This document shows positions 23,312 to 30,600 of a stretch of 33,176 nucleotides of DNA, in pieces (position 1 is the first letter of the stretch; each line of letters begins with the position of its first letter). The stretch comes from Sterolibacterium sp964500605. Its GTDB lineage: Bacteria; Pseudomonadota; Gammaproteobacteria; Burkholderiales; Rhodocyclaceae. A program made the translations under genes and the position numbers. The stretch lies in assembly GCA_964500605.1 (NCBI GenBank), contig CAZCOS010000017.1, positions 1-33,176 of the forward strand, written 5' to 3'. The notes below the pieces were generated by a model that saw only the letters and a list, made by a program, of their open reading frames with translations, ran no database searches and had not been told where the DNA came from.

Positions 23312-23325
23312 ACCGAAATGTCGGT
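23312..23325. promoter_or_regulatory. inverted repeat in the b561 leader
   Basis: ACCGA-AATG-TCGGT is a perfect 5-bp inverted repeat between the predicted b561 promoter and its start codon, placed about 20 nt after the expected transcription start. It could be an operator or a leader hairpin; no regulator is identified. Confidence 0.35.
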
Positions 23326-23351
23326 AGGGGCAGCAAGGACAATAGCCCCGA

Positions 23352-23379
23352 AGTATAGCCGCCTGACCATGATTGTCGA
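23352..23379 (-). promoter_or_regulatory. sigma-70-like promoter for the b561-yceI operon
   Basis: On the minus strand TCGACA (-35, 23374-23379) and TATACT (-10, 23352-23357) each match consensus at 5 of 6 positions with a 16-bp spacer. Transcription would start near 23345, about 60 nt before the b561 ATG. Confidence 0.6.
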
Positions 23380-23433
23380 GACGTGACAGCGTGCCAGACT
23401 GAGCAGACGGAAGGTGCTTTATGCAATCCGTTT

Positions 23434-24216
23434 TTATTCCGCCCGTGAATTGGCAATGTGAAGATAATCTTTCACCCCCAGCTCTTCGGCTCTGGCTGTC
23501 GGGTCGATGCCCAGAGCAATGAGCTCTTGTTCACTGACAAGTTCGCGCAGGGTGTTGCGCAGCATTTTTCGTCGCTGGCTGAAAGCCGCGCTGACTAACC
23601 GGGCAAACAGGGCTTCGTCTTTGGCACGTGGACGCGTCGCTGGCAGGGGTGTCATGCGCACGATGGCGGAATCGACCTTGGGCGCAGGGGTGAAGGCCGT
23701 GGGTGGAACGATGAACAGCAGTTCCATCGCGTAGCGGTATTGCAGCATCACCGACAAGCGGCCATGATCGCCTTCGCCGGGTTGCGCCACCATGCGCTCA
23801 ACGACTTCTTTTTGCAGCATGAAGTGCATGTCACGAACCTGATCGGCATGGCTTGAAAGGTGGAACAGCAGCGGTGTCGAGATGTTGTAAGGCAGATTGC
23901 CGACGATGCGCAGACTGGCTGGGCCGCTGGCCAATTCAGAAAAATCGAAGGACAGCGCATCCCCTTCGTGGATCGTCAATCGCTCAGGCCGGAAGCGCGT
24001 TTTGAGACGGGCGATCAGGTCGCGGTCGATTTCGACGACGTGCAGATGACGCAGTGTGTCGAGCAGCGGCGTCGTCAGCGCAGCCAAACCAGGGCCGATT
24101 TCGACCATGCAGTCGTCAGGACGAGGGGTGATGGCACCGACGATGTCGGCGATGACACCTTCGTCATTCAGGAAATTCTGGCCGAAGCGTTTGCGAGCCT
24201 GGTGCGGCGCAGTCAT
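23434..24216 (-). CDS. rsmA: 16S rRNA dimethyladenosine transferase RsmA (KsgA)
   Basis: RsmA dimethylates A1518 and A1519 of 16S rRNA with SAM during late 30S assembly. The 260-aa protein has KRFGQNFLND at the N terminus, VEIGPGLAALTTPLL (SAM motif I), VGNLPYNISTPLLFHL (the NLPY catalytic motif) and the C-terminal helical domain with FSQRRKMLRNTLR. Its ATG overlaps the pdxA stop by 4 nt, so it is translationally coupled. It is the last gene of the lptD-surA-pdxA operon; the apaGH genes that follow in E. coli are absent here. Confidence 0.97.
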   Translation of the reverse strand: MTAPHQARKRFGQNFLNDEGVIADIVGAITPRPDDCMVEIGPGLAALTTPLLDTLRHLHVVEIDRDLIARLKTRFRPERLTIHEGDALSFDFSELASGPASLRIVGNLPYNISTPLLFHLSSHADQVRDMHFMLQKEVVERMVAQPGEGDHGRLSVMLQYRYAMELLFIVPPTAFTPAPKVDSAIVRMTPLPATRPRAKDEALFARLVSAAFSQRRKMLRNTLRELVSEQELIALGIDPTARAEELGVKDYLHIANSRAE

Positions 24217-25181
24217 GCGGAATCACGCTTGCCCGACGAAGAGGCGGATTCTGATAGCTCGATCGCCAGATCGACGGCCGCGTAGAGGCTGCGCGGGTCG
24301 GCGCGTCCGGTTCCGGCAAGATTCAGAGCCGTTCCATGATCCACCGAGGTACGAAGTATGGGCAGTCCCAGCGTGATGTTGATGCCATCCTCGAAGGCGG
24401 CGTATTTGAGGACGGCCAGGCCCTGATCGTGATACATCGCCAGTTGTGCATCTGAACCTTCCAGCACCTTGGCCGTGAAGAGCGTATCGGCTGGCAGCGG
24501 GCCGACTAGGTTCATGCCTTCGCTGCGCAAGGCTTCGAGCACGGGCTGGATGACTTCGATTTCTTCCCGGCCCATGTGACCGCCTTCGCCCGCATGCGGG
24601 TTGAGCCCCGCTACGAGGATGCGCGGATGCGGGATGCCGAATTTTTGAACCAGATCTTCGTGAAGGATACGGATCGTGGTCGTCAGTGCCTCCTTCGTGA
24701 TGGCATCCGCCACGGCACGCAGCGGGAGATGCGTCGTGGCCAGGGCCACGCGCAGCCCGGCACCGGCAAGCATCATGACCACGCGGGCCGTTCCGGTTTG
24801 TTCAGCGAGGTATTCCGTGTGGCCGGTAAAGGGCAAACCGGCATCGTTGAGGATGCCCTTGTGCAATGGAGCCGTGACCATGGCCGCATACGTCCCTGCA
24901 CGGCAACCTTCGATGGCGTGATCGATGAGCTCGACCACATAGGGCGCATTGGCGGTATTCAGTTGCCCGGCCACGCTGAGGGCGCGAAGGGGGATTGAAT
25001 GGATTTCGACCCGGCTGGCAAACTCTACAAAATCAAGACCGCATTGGAGGGCGCGTTGCGCCAGCAGTTCGCGGTCTGCGAGGACAACAAGCCGAGAGGC
25101 TTGAGGATGCCGGGCCAGGGTCAGACAAAGTTCAGGGCCGATCCCTGCGGGTTCACCGCTGGTGATGGCGATTTTCTTCAT
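24213..25181 (-). CDS. pdxA: 4-hydroxythreonine-4-phosphate dehydrogenase PdxA
   Basis: PdxA oxidises 4-phosphohydroxythreonine in the DXP-dependent pyridoxal phosphate pathway with NAD(P) and a divalent metal. The 322-aa protein starts MKKIAITSGEPAGIGPEL and carries the metal-ligand segments FTGHTEYLAEQTG, VAGLNPHAGEGGHMGREE and MYHDQGLAVLKY, with the substrate-binding GINITLGLPILRTSVDHGTA near the end. All catalytic regions are present. It overlaps surA upstream and rsmA downstream by 4 nt each. Confidence 0.96.
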   Translation of the reverse strand: MKKIAITSGEPAGIGPELCLTLARHPQASRLVVLADRELLAQRALQCGLDFVEFASRVEIHSIPLRALSVAGQLNTANAPYVVELIDHAIEGCRAGTYAAMVTAPLHKGILNDAGLPFTGHTEYLAEQTGTARVVMMLAGAGLRVALATTHLPLRAVADAITKEALTTTIRILHEDLVQKFGIPHPRILVAGLNPHAGEGGHMGREEIEVIQPVLEALRSEGMNLVGPLPADTLFTAKVLEGSDAQLAMYHDQGLAVLKYAAFEDGINITLGLPILRTSVDHGTALNLAGTGRADPRSLYAAVDLAIELSESASSSGKRDSA

Positions 25182-26509
25182 TTTTCGTCCAGACGAATTT
25201 CGACGTAGGCCCGATCGCGAATTTGGCGCACCCAGTCTTGATAGGCTTCATCGAGCTTGCTTTCACGGATGGCTTGTCGCGCGGCCATGCGCTGACGTTC
25301 CACTGATGCGGTTTCGATCCGGCGGTCGAGCACCTGAATGACGTGCCAGCCAAAGGGCGATTTCACCGGGCCGCTGATTTCGTTATTTTTCAGGCCATCC
25401 ATGGCGCGCTCGAATTCCGGAACGGTATCGCCTTCATAAACCCAACCCAGATCGCCGCCCTTGGCCGCAGATAGATCGTTGGAATTGGCTCGGGCCAGCT
25501 CGGCAAAATCTGCGCCGTTATCCAGCCGCTCTTTCAGCAAGCCCGCCTTGCGACGGGCTTCCGCATCCGGAACCAGTTCGTTAACCTTGATGAGAATGTG
25601 ACGGACATGGGTCTGGCGCAAGGGCTTGACGGATTTGCCTGCGGCAGAGCGGTCGATCAGCTTGATGATGTGGAAACCGGCGGGGCTACGCAGGACACCG
25701 CTGATTTCTCCGTTTTTCAGGCCCTTCACGGCCTCGGCGTAAATGGATGGAAGGCGATCGAGCGGGCGGGCCGCGAGAATGCCACCGCTCATGGCATCCG
25801 GTGCGTCAGAAAAGCTGGCGGCGACCTGGGCGAAATCGTCGCCGCGCTTGAGCTGCGACAACGCCTGTTCGGCACGGCCCCGAATACGAAGCAGCTGCTC
25901 CGGGCTGGCGTTATCGGAGATCCGCAACAGGATATGGGCCAGCACATACTCTTCTCCACCCGCCGAATTGGCAACGGGTGTCGCAAGATAGTTGTCGATT
26001 TCCGCATCGGAGATGTTGATGCGGTTATCGACTTCGCGTTCGCGCAGGCGGCTGAGGGTGATTTCATTGCGGATTTCCTCGCGGAACTGGCTCCAGATCA
26101 GGCCATCCTTTTCAAGCGCGGCCCGGAATTCCGGCACGCTCAGTTTGTTCGCTTCAGCAACGCGGCGCAGATAGGCATCCAGCTGGGTATCGTCGGCCTG
26201 AATACCGGATTCCTTGGCCATTTGGAGCTGGATGCGCTCGGTTATCAGACGGTCAAGCATCTGCCGCTCCAGGATGCCGCGGGGGGGCAGCTGCGTTCCC
26301 TGCCCGCTCAACTGTCGTTCAATGGCCGCTGTTCGGGTGTTCAGCTCATTGAGCGTGATGGCCTCATCATTGACGACGGCGACGATACGATCCGCCACAG
26401 TGGCTGAGGCCAGAGCCGGAGCGGACGTCACCGTGGCGGGCAGGAAGCCGGAGAGCAGCAGCAAAAGGAACAAAGAAAGAAAGGGCAGAAAGGGCGTCTT
26501 GGATTTCAT
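25178..26509 (-). CDS. surA: periplasmic chaperone and peptidyl-prolyl isomerase SurA
   Basis: SurA escorts outer-membrane proteins, LptD among them, across the periplasm to the BAM complex. The 443-aa protein has an N-terminal signal peptide (hydrophobic 7-27, cleavage near SAPALA), the SurA N domain starting VADRIVAVVNDEAITLNEL, and two parvulin domains (about 175-275 and 290-385), each with the family LGW/GGDLGW or GGxL-type glycine segment and a GFHIIKL or GWHVIQV strand. The C-terminal helix completes the N domain fold. It lies 37 nt downstream of lptD, as expected. Confidence 0.95.
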   Translation of the reverse strand: MKSKTPFLPFLSLFLLLLLSGFLPATVTSAPALASATVADRIVAVVNDEAITLNELNTRTAAIERQLSGQGTQLPPRGILERQMLDRLITERIQLQMAKESGIQADDTQLDAYLRRVAEANKLSVPEFRAALEKDGLIWSQFREEIRNEITLSRLREREVDNRINISDAEIDNYLATPVANSAGGEEYVLAHILLRISDNASPEQLLRIRGRAEQALSQLKRGDDFAQVAASFSDAPDAMSGGILAARPLDRLPSIYAEAVKGLKNGEISGVLRSPAGFHIIKLIDRSAAGKSVKPLRQTHVRHILIKVNELVPDAEARRKAGLLKERLDNGADFAELARANSNDLSAAKGGDLGWVYEGDTVPEFERAMDGLKNNEISGPVKSPFGWHVIQVLDRRIETASVERQRMAARQAIRESKLDEAYQDWVRQIRDRAYVEIRLDEK

Positions 26510-26546
26510 GATGATTCCGTGAAAGAGGACGGAAGGTTCGAGAGGT

Positions 26547-28796
26547 TCAATGACTTCCGAATACAGGGTCGGCGGCGGGCTGTTGCAAACGGCTATAGCC
26601 CGGAATGCTGCGTTTGAGCATGTCCAGCGGATTGGAGCCGATACTTGAAAATCCGTTCAATTCGAGCTGGATGAAGAAAGCGGTGCTCGAATCGCCCGTT
26701 GCCGTGGCGATGCGCTGTAAAACCACGCGTGAGGCCCAGCAGTCGGCATTGTATTCGAGCCCGCCGACTGCTTCGATGAGGCGTCGGTCGGCCAATGAAT
26801 AGTTGTAGCGAGCTACCCCTGTCCAGCCCTGCCAGATGGGCCATTGGCCCGCAAGGTCGATCTGCTTGATACCATTGACCGTCCCGATCTGGTTCCGGTT
26901 GGTGCGATAGCTGGCGGAAAGAGTCTTGCCTAGGCTCGGGTTGTAACGTGCCCCCGCCGAGAAACGCTCCATCTGGCCCTCGCGCGGGTTGTACTGAAGG
27001 CCCGCATCAAGAAAGACGCCATGACCGAGGCTTCCGTTCAATGCCGCAAGAAAATCGGCGGTCTTGGATGTGCGTGGAGACTCACCCGGAAGCGTGACCT
27101 CCTGGTCCTTGAAATAATAGCGTTGCCCCACTGCACCGCGTAAAAGCTCGGCCCCGCTTTGCGGGTCGACGAGGCGGGAAGTCACGGCGGCAGTCAGCTG
27201 ATTGGCATCGCTGATGCGGTCCCCTCCGGTGTAACGGTTATCCGAAAAAATCTGGGCAAAATTGAAATCCGCAACCCCGGAATCGAAAACAGGCAGCTGC
27301 TGTTGCGGTCGGGTCGGCACGCGCAGATAGTAGAGGCGAGGCTCCAGCGTCTGCGTCATCTCGCGTTCATTGAACATGAGGGGGCGTTCGAAAACCAGCC
27401 CGCTATCAACACTGAAAAGGGGCACATTCCGCGTGAAACGGTCTGCCGTGCCCGGTGTCTGACGCTCAAGATGGTAGCTCGTGGAATGAAGGGCCAGACT
27501 GGGCGTGATGTAAAAAGCAGGCGTCTGGAGCGGGAAAGAAATCTGCGGATGCAAAGTCGTGCGCGAACCTTCGATCTGGGTGGGGTGAGCAAAGTGAACG
27601 TATTCACCCCGCATGGTCAGCGTCGCACCGAAAGGCAGATCGGCCCGGGTCGCATTCAGGCTGACCTGGGGCAGGCGGCGATAAGGAACGGCAACCGGCG
27701 GTAGTGCCGGATCTTGCAGCGTCTGGAAACTCTGCGCCATGATGCTGGCACTCCACCAGGTCGAAGCGTAACGCAAGCTGCCTTCCCGCAGCAGATTGTT
27801 TTGCGCGATATGGGTAATCCGTGAAGAAAGATCAGAAAAATAAGTGTCGTCCGAAACCCGATTCAGATTCAGGTTGCCGCTGATGCCCATTCCGAAATTC
27901 TGGTTGTGGGTATAAGAAACACTGCTGCGCTGCATGCCTGTGGCGTTATCCTTCGGCAACCATTCGCCCTGCAAACGGCCATTGTGGTTGAAATCCAGGT
28001 AACGGAATTCACCCGTCAGTGCCACACCCCGCTTGGTCATCACACGCGGTGCCACGGTGGCATCCATATCCGGTGCGATATTGATGAAATACGGGACGGT
28101 GAATTCCAGGCCACTCTTGCTCGTCGTCCCCAGCGTCGGGGCCAGAAAACCGCTCTTGCGCCGGTTGTTCAGTGAAAAAGTCAGCCAGGGGGAATACAGC
28201 AGAGGCACATCCTTGAAATGCAGTGTGGCATCGCGGGCAATCCCGGTTTCCGTGACGTAATCCAGCGTCATGTCTTCCGCCCGAGCAAACCAGGCCGGGT
28301 CGGAAGGGCCACAGGTGCTGTAAGTCGCGTCGGTCAGGCGGTAATGGTTCTTGCCTTCAAAATCAAGGCGACGGGCTTCGCCGCTACCTGTCGTTTCGCG
28401 CCCGGCTGGCGTTCCCGGCATGGCACGCTTGATCGAATACTTCGGCGCATCAAAGAAGCCGATGTGCTCATCCATCTTCAACTTCAGGTGTGGCCCGGTG
28501 ATGACCGCGCCTTCCTGCGTCAGACGCACATTCCCCGTCGCTTCCACTTCGGATTCATCCTCGCGATAAACGAGACGATCCGCAAAGAGCATATTGATCT
28601 CCTTGCGCAAGTGGACATGGCCTTCGGCCACCATTTCGCGGTCGTTCTGCCCGGAAATCCGGTCAGCCTCCAGATAGGCCGGTTGCGCGGGAGCAGCAAC
28701 CGAAGAACCGGAAGCCGCCTTTTGCGCGGCCAGGAGGGGCGAGCCTCCTCCAAGACAGGTCAAAGCCAACAGGATGCCGCGCCAGGAAGAAGCCAT
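26547..28796 (-). CDS. lptD: LPS-assembly outer-membrane protein LptD
   Basis: LptD with the lipoprotein LptE inserts lipopolysaccharide into the outer leaflet. The 749-aa precursor has a signal peptide (about 1-24), an N-terminal OstA/LptA-like jellyroll (about 40-165: YLEADRISGQNDREMVAEGHV) and a C-terminal 26-strand-type barrel. Only two cysteines remain after the signal peptide, one in TYSTCGPSDPAW and one in YNADCWASR near the end. These match the positions of E. coli Cys173 and Cys725, so a single long-range disulfide is expected, not two. It is the first gene of the operon and is divergent from amgK. Confidence 0.95.
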   Translation of the reverse strand: MASSWRGILLALTCLGGGSPLLAAQKAASGSSVAAPAQPAYLEADRISGQNDREMVAEGHVHLRKEINMLFADRLVYREDESEVEATGNVRLTQEGAVITGPHLKLKMDEHIGFFDAPKYSIKRAMPGTPAGRETTGSGEARRLDFEGKNHYRLTDATYSTCGPSDPAWFARAEDMTLDYVTETGIARDATLHFKDVPLLYSPWLTFSLNNRRKSGFLAPTLGTTSKSGLEFTVPYFINIAPDMDATVAPRVMTKRGVALTGEFRYLDFNHNGRLQGEWLPKDNATGMQRSSVSYTHNQNFGMGISGNLNLNRVSDDTYFSDLSSRITHIAQNNLLREGSLRYASTWWSASIMAQSFQTLQDPALPPVAVPYRRLPQVSLNATRADLPFGATLTMRGEYVHFAHPTQIEGSRTTLHPQISFPLQTPAFYITPSLALHSTSYHLERQTPGTADRFTRNVPLFSVDSGLVFERPLMFNEREMTQTLEPRLYYLRVPTRPQQQLPVFDSGVADFNFAQIFSDNRYTGGDRISDANQLTAAVTSRLVDPQSGAELLRGAVGQRYYFKDQEVTLPGESPRTSKTADFLAALNGSLGHGVFLDAGLQYNPREGQMERFSAGARYNPSLGKTLSASYRTNRNQIGTVNGIKQIDLAGQWPIWQGWTGVARYNYSLADRRLIEAVGGLEYNADCWASRVVLQRIATATGDSSTAFFIQLELNGFSSIGSNPLDMLKRSIPGYSRLQQPAADPVFGSH

Positions 28797-28961
28797 GTGA
28801 AAAAGTCAGACAGAAGAGCGAACAGCCTGGAAGCTGCGCGGCTGTATGGTCAAATAACGGAATTTTCCATTCTATCATCGGCCTCTTGCCTACCGTTGGC
28901 CCACCATTGCCACCCGCCCCACCCTCTTTTCCACAGAACGTCACAGAACATCCTCACCACC

Positions 28962-29993
28962 ATGAAACGGGAAACCCAAATCATCGACTGGCTCAAACAA
29001 CAAGACCCGGCCGCCGAATTCACCCTGGCTCCAGCTTCGGCCGATGCCAGCTTCCGCCGCTACTTTCGCGTGCAGTATCAAGATGGCCGCAGCCGGATCG
29101 TCATGGACGCGCCCCCCGAACACGAAGACTGCCGGCCCTGGCTGAAAGTGCAAGCCCTCATCAAAGCCAGCGGCGCACAGGCCCCCGAAGTCCTTGCGCA
29201 AGACCTCGAACGAGGTTTTCTCCTGCTTTCCGATCTGGGTAACACCACCTATCTGGCGGCACTGCAGGCAGACCGCACCGAAGCCCGTGCGCGACAGCTT
29301 TACGGCGAAGCCACGGATGCGCTGATCCTCCTCCAGAAAGCCAGCCGCCCGGGTGTGCTGCCAGAATACGACCGTGCCCTCCTGTATCGCGAGCTGATGC
29401 TCTTTCCGGAATGGTATGTAGAAAAACACCTCGGAAAAAAACTGAGTGAAGCCCAGCGTCGGGTCATGGACCAAGCCTTCGAGCGCATCCTTGCCACCAA
29501 TCTCGCCGAACCGCAGGTCTTCGTTCACCGCGATTACCACAGCCGCAACCTCATGCTTCAAGAAGGTGAAGAAGGAAGTGGCAGCGGAAAGAATCCGGGC
29601 ATCATCGACTTTCAGGATGCTGTCTTCGGCCCGATCAGCTACGACCTTGTTTCGCTCTTCAAGGACGCCTACATCGAGTGGGAAGAAGAGCAAACGCTGG
29701 ATTGGCTCGTCCGCTACTGGGAAAAAGCGCGCCGGGCCGGTCTGCCAGTACGCGCCGACTTTGGTGACTTCCACCGCGATTACGAATGGATGGGGGCCCA
29801 GCGGCACATCAAAGTCCTCGGCATCTTCGCCCGCCTTTCCCACCGTGACGGCAAGGACGGCTACCTCAAGGACATGCCTCTCGTTATGAAACACCTTCGC
29901 CAAACCGCCGACCGCTATCGCGAACTCGGTCCTTTCCTCAAACTACTCGATGAACTCGAAGGGCAAACCAAAGCCGTGGCCTACACCTTCTGA
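28962..29993 (+). CDS. amgK: AmgK-type N-acetylmuramate/N-acetylglucosamine anomeric kinase
   Basis: A 343-aa aminoglycoside-phosphotransferase-fold kinase. Motifs are the N-terminal ASADASFRRYFRV glycine-less loop region, VFVHRDYHSRNLML (catalytic Asp and Asn) and GIIDFQDAVFGPISYDLVSLF (metal-binding Asp). AmgK phosphorylates the anomeric OH of MurNAc/GlcNAc in peptidoglycan recycling, feeding MurU. Divergent placement from lptD is the standard context for this gene. I start it at ATG 28962 (family-typical MKRETQIIDWL); a longer frame back to 28218 runs antisense through lptD and is rejected. murU does not follow it. Confidence 0.88.
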   Translation: MKRETQIIDWLKQQDPAAEFTLAPASADASFRRYFRVQYQDGRSRIVMDAPPEHEDCRPWLKVQALIKASGAQAPEVLAQDLERGFLLLSDLGNTTYLAALQADRTEARARQLYGEATDALILLQKASRPGVLPEYDRALLYRELMLFPEWYVEKHLGKKLSEAQRRVMDQAFERILATNLAEPQVFVHRDYHSRNLMLQEGEEGSGSGKNPGIIDFQDAVFGPISYDLVSLFKDAYIEWEEEQTLDWLVRYWEKARRAGLPVRADFGDFHRDYEWMGAQRHIKVLGIFARLSHRDGKDGYLKDMPLVMKHLRQTADRYRELGPFLKLLDELEGQTKAVAYTF

Positions 29994-30016
29994 ACCCCCC
30001 AGATGTTGCCAAAACC

Positions 30017-30049
30017 CCAACTTCATCACGGAGTTGGCAAATGTTTTTT
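30017..30049 (+). terminator. possible terminator after amgK
   Basis: CCAACT (30017-30022) pairs with AGTTGG (30032-30037) across a 9-nt loop, and an outer TTGCCAA/TTGGCAA match could extend the structure. A T-run (30043-30049) follows after a few bases. The stem is short, so the call is tentative. Confidence 0.4.
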
Positions 30050-30211
30050 ATGGAATTCCAGAATGCTTTACGGTACACTCGCCCGACGTGCATGCATCCC
30101 GGATGGAAACGCCCCCAGAAATCGGGGTCTTGAATCGTCAGGTATGGGTGTCATGATCGGCTTGCGGCAACAGTCCAAGTCTTTTTTGCAATTTTTGACA
30201 AGGGGAAATAC

Positions 30212-30583
30212 ATGAAACAGCAACAAGGCTTTACCCTGATCGAACTGATCGTCGTGATCGTGATCCTGGGGATTCTGGCGGCAACGGCTCTACCGAAGTT
30301 CATTGATCTATCGGATGACGCGCAGAAAGCAGCGACTCAAGGGGTGGCTGGGGGTATCGCATCTGGCATGACCGTAAACTACGGGGCACGAAAGGTAAAC
30401 TCCTCTAAGGCAGGTACCTCTGCAGTAGATAACTGCGACGATGGTGGAAGCCTTATTCAAGGCGGGCTGCCAGCTGGTTATACGATCACTGCTGCTGCGG
30501 TGTCTGTGGATGCGTCCGTTGTCTGCACACTGAATGGCCCGAAGAATACTTCGGCGACCTTTACGGCCTACGGCGTGTCGTAA
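30212..30583 (+). CDS. type IV pilin-like protein
   Basis: A 123-aa prepilin with leader MKQQQG, processing site Gly6-Phe7, Glu11 (the conserved fifth mature residue) and the hydrophobic alpha-1 helix to about residue 30, followed by ALPKFIDLSDDAQKAATQGVAGG, typical of MSHA/type IV pilins of short length. Cys75 and Cys105 probably form the C-terminal loop disulfide. The protein ends in a serine. AAGGGGA precedes the start by a good distance. It faces a convergent O-oligosaccharyltransferase gene, so it is probably glycosylated. The assembly machinery is not in the window. Confidence 0.9.
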   Translation: MKQQQGFTLIELIVVIVILGILAATALPKFIDLSDDAQKAATQGVAGGIASGMTVNYGARKVNSSKAGTSAVDNCDDGGSLIQGGLPAGYTITAAAVSVDASVVCTLNGPKNTSATFTAYGVS

Positions 30584-30600
30584 GCAGCCCTGTTTCAGTA

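Noticed and set aside
23434..28796. Unusual operon of outer-membrane, vitamin and rRNA genes
   Set aside because: The lptD-surA-pdxA-rsmA order is standard in Beta- and Gammaproteobacteria; only the missing apaGH is a small variation.
28218..28961. Long plus-strand open frame continuing upstream of amgK
   Set aside because: It runs antisense through lptD, whose signal peptide and conserved start are clear; the AmgK family start fits ATG 28962.
30100..30211. Sigma-54 promoter upstream of the pilin
   Set aside because: A TTGC is present but the GG/GC spacing does not match the -24/-12 consensus.
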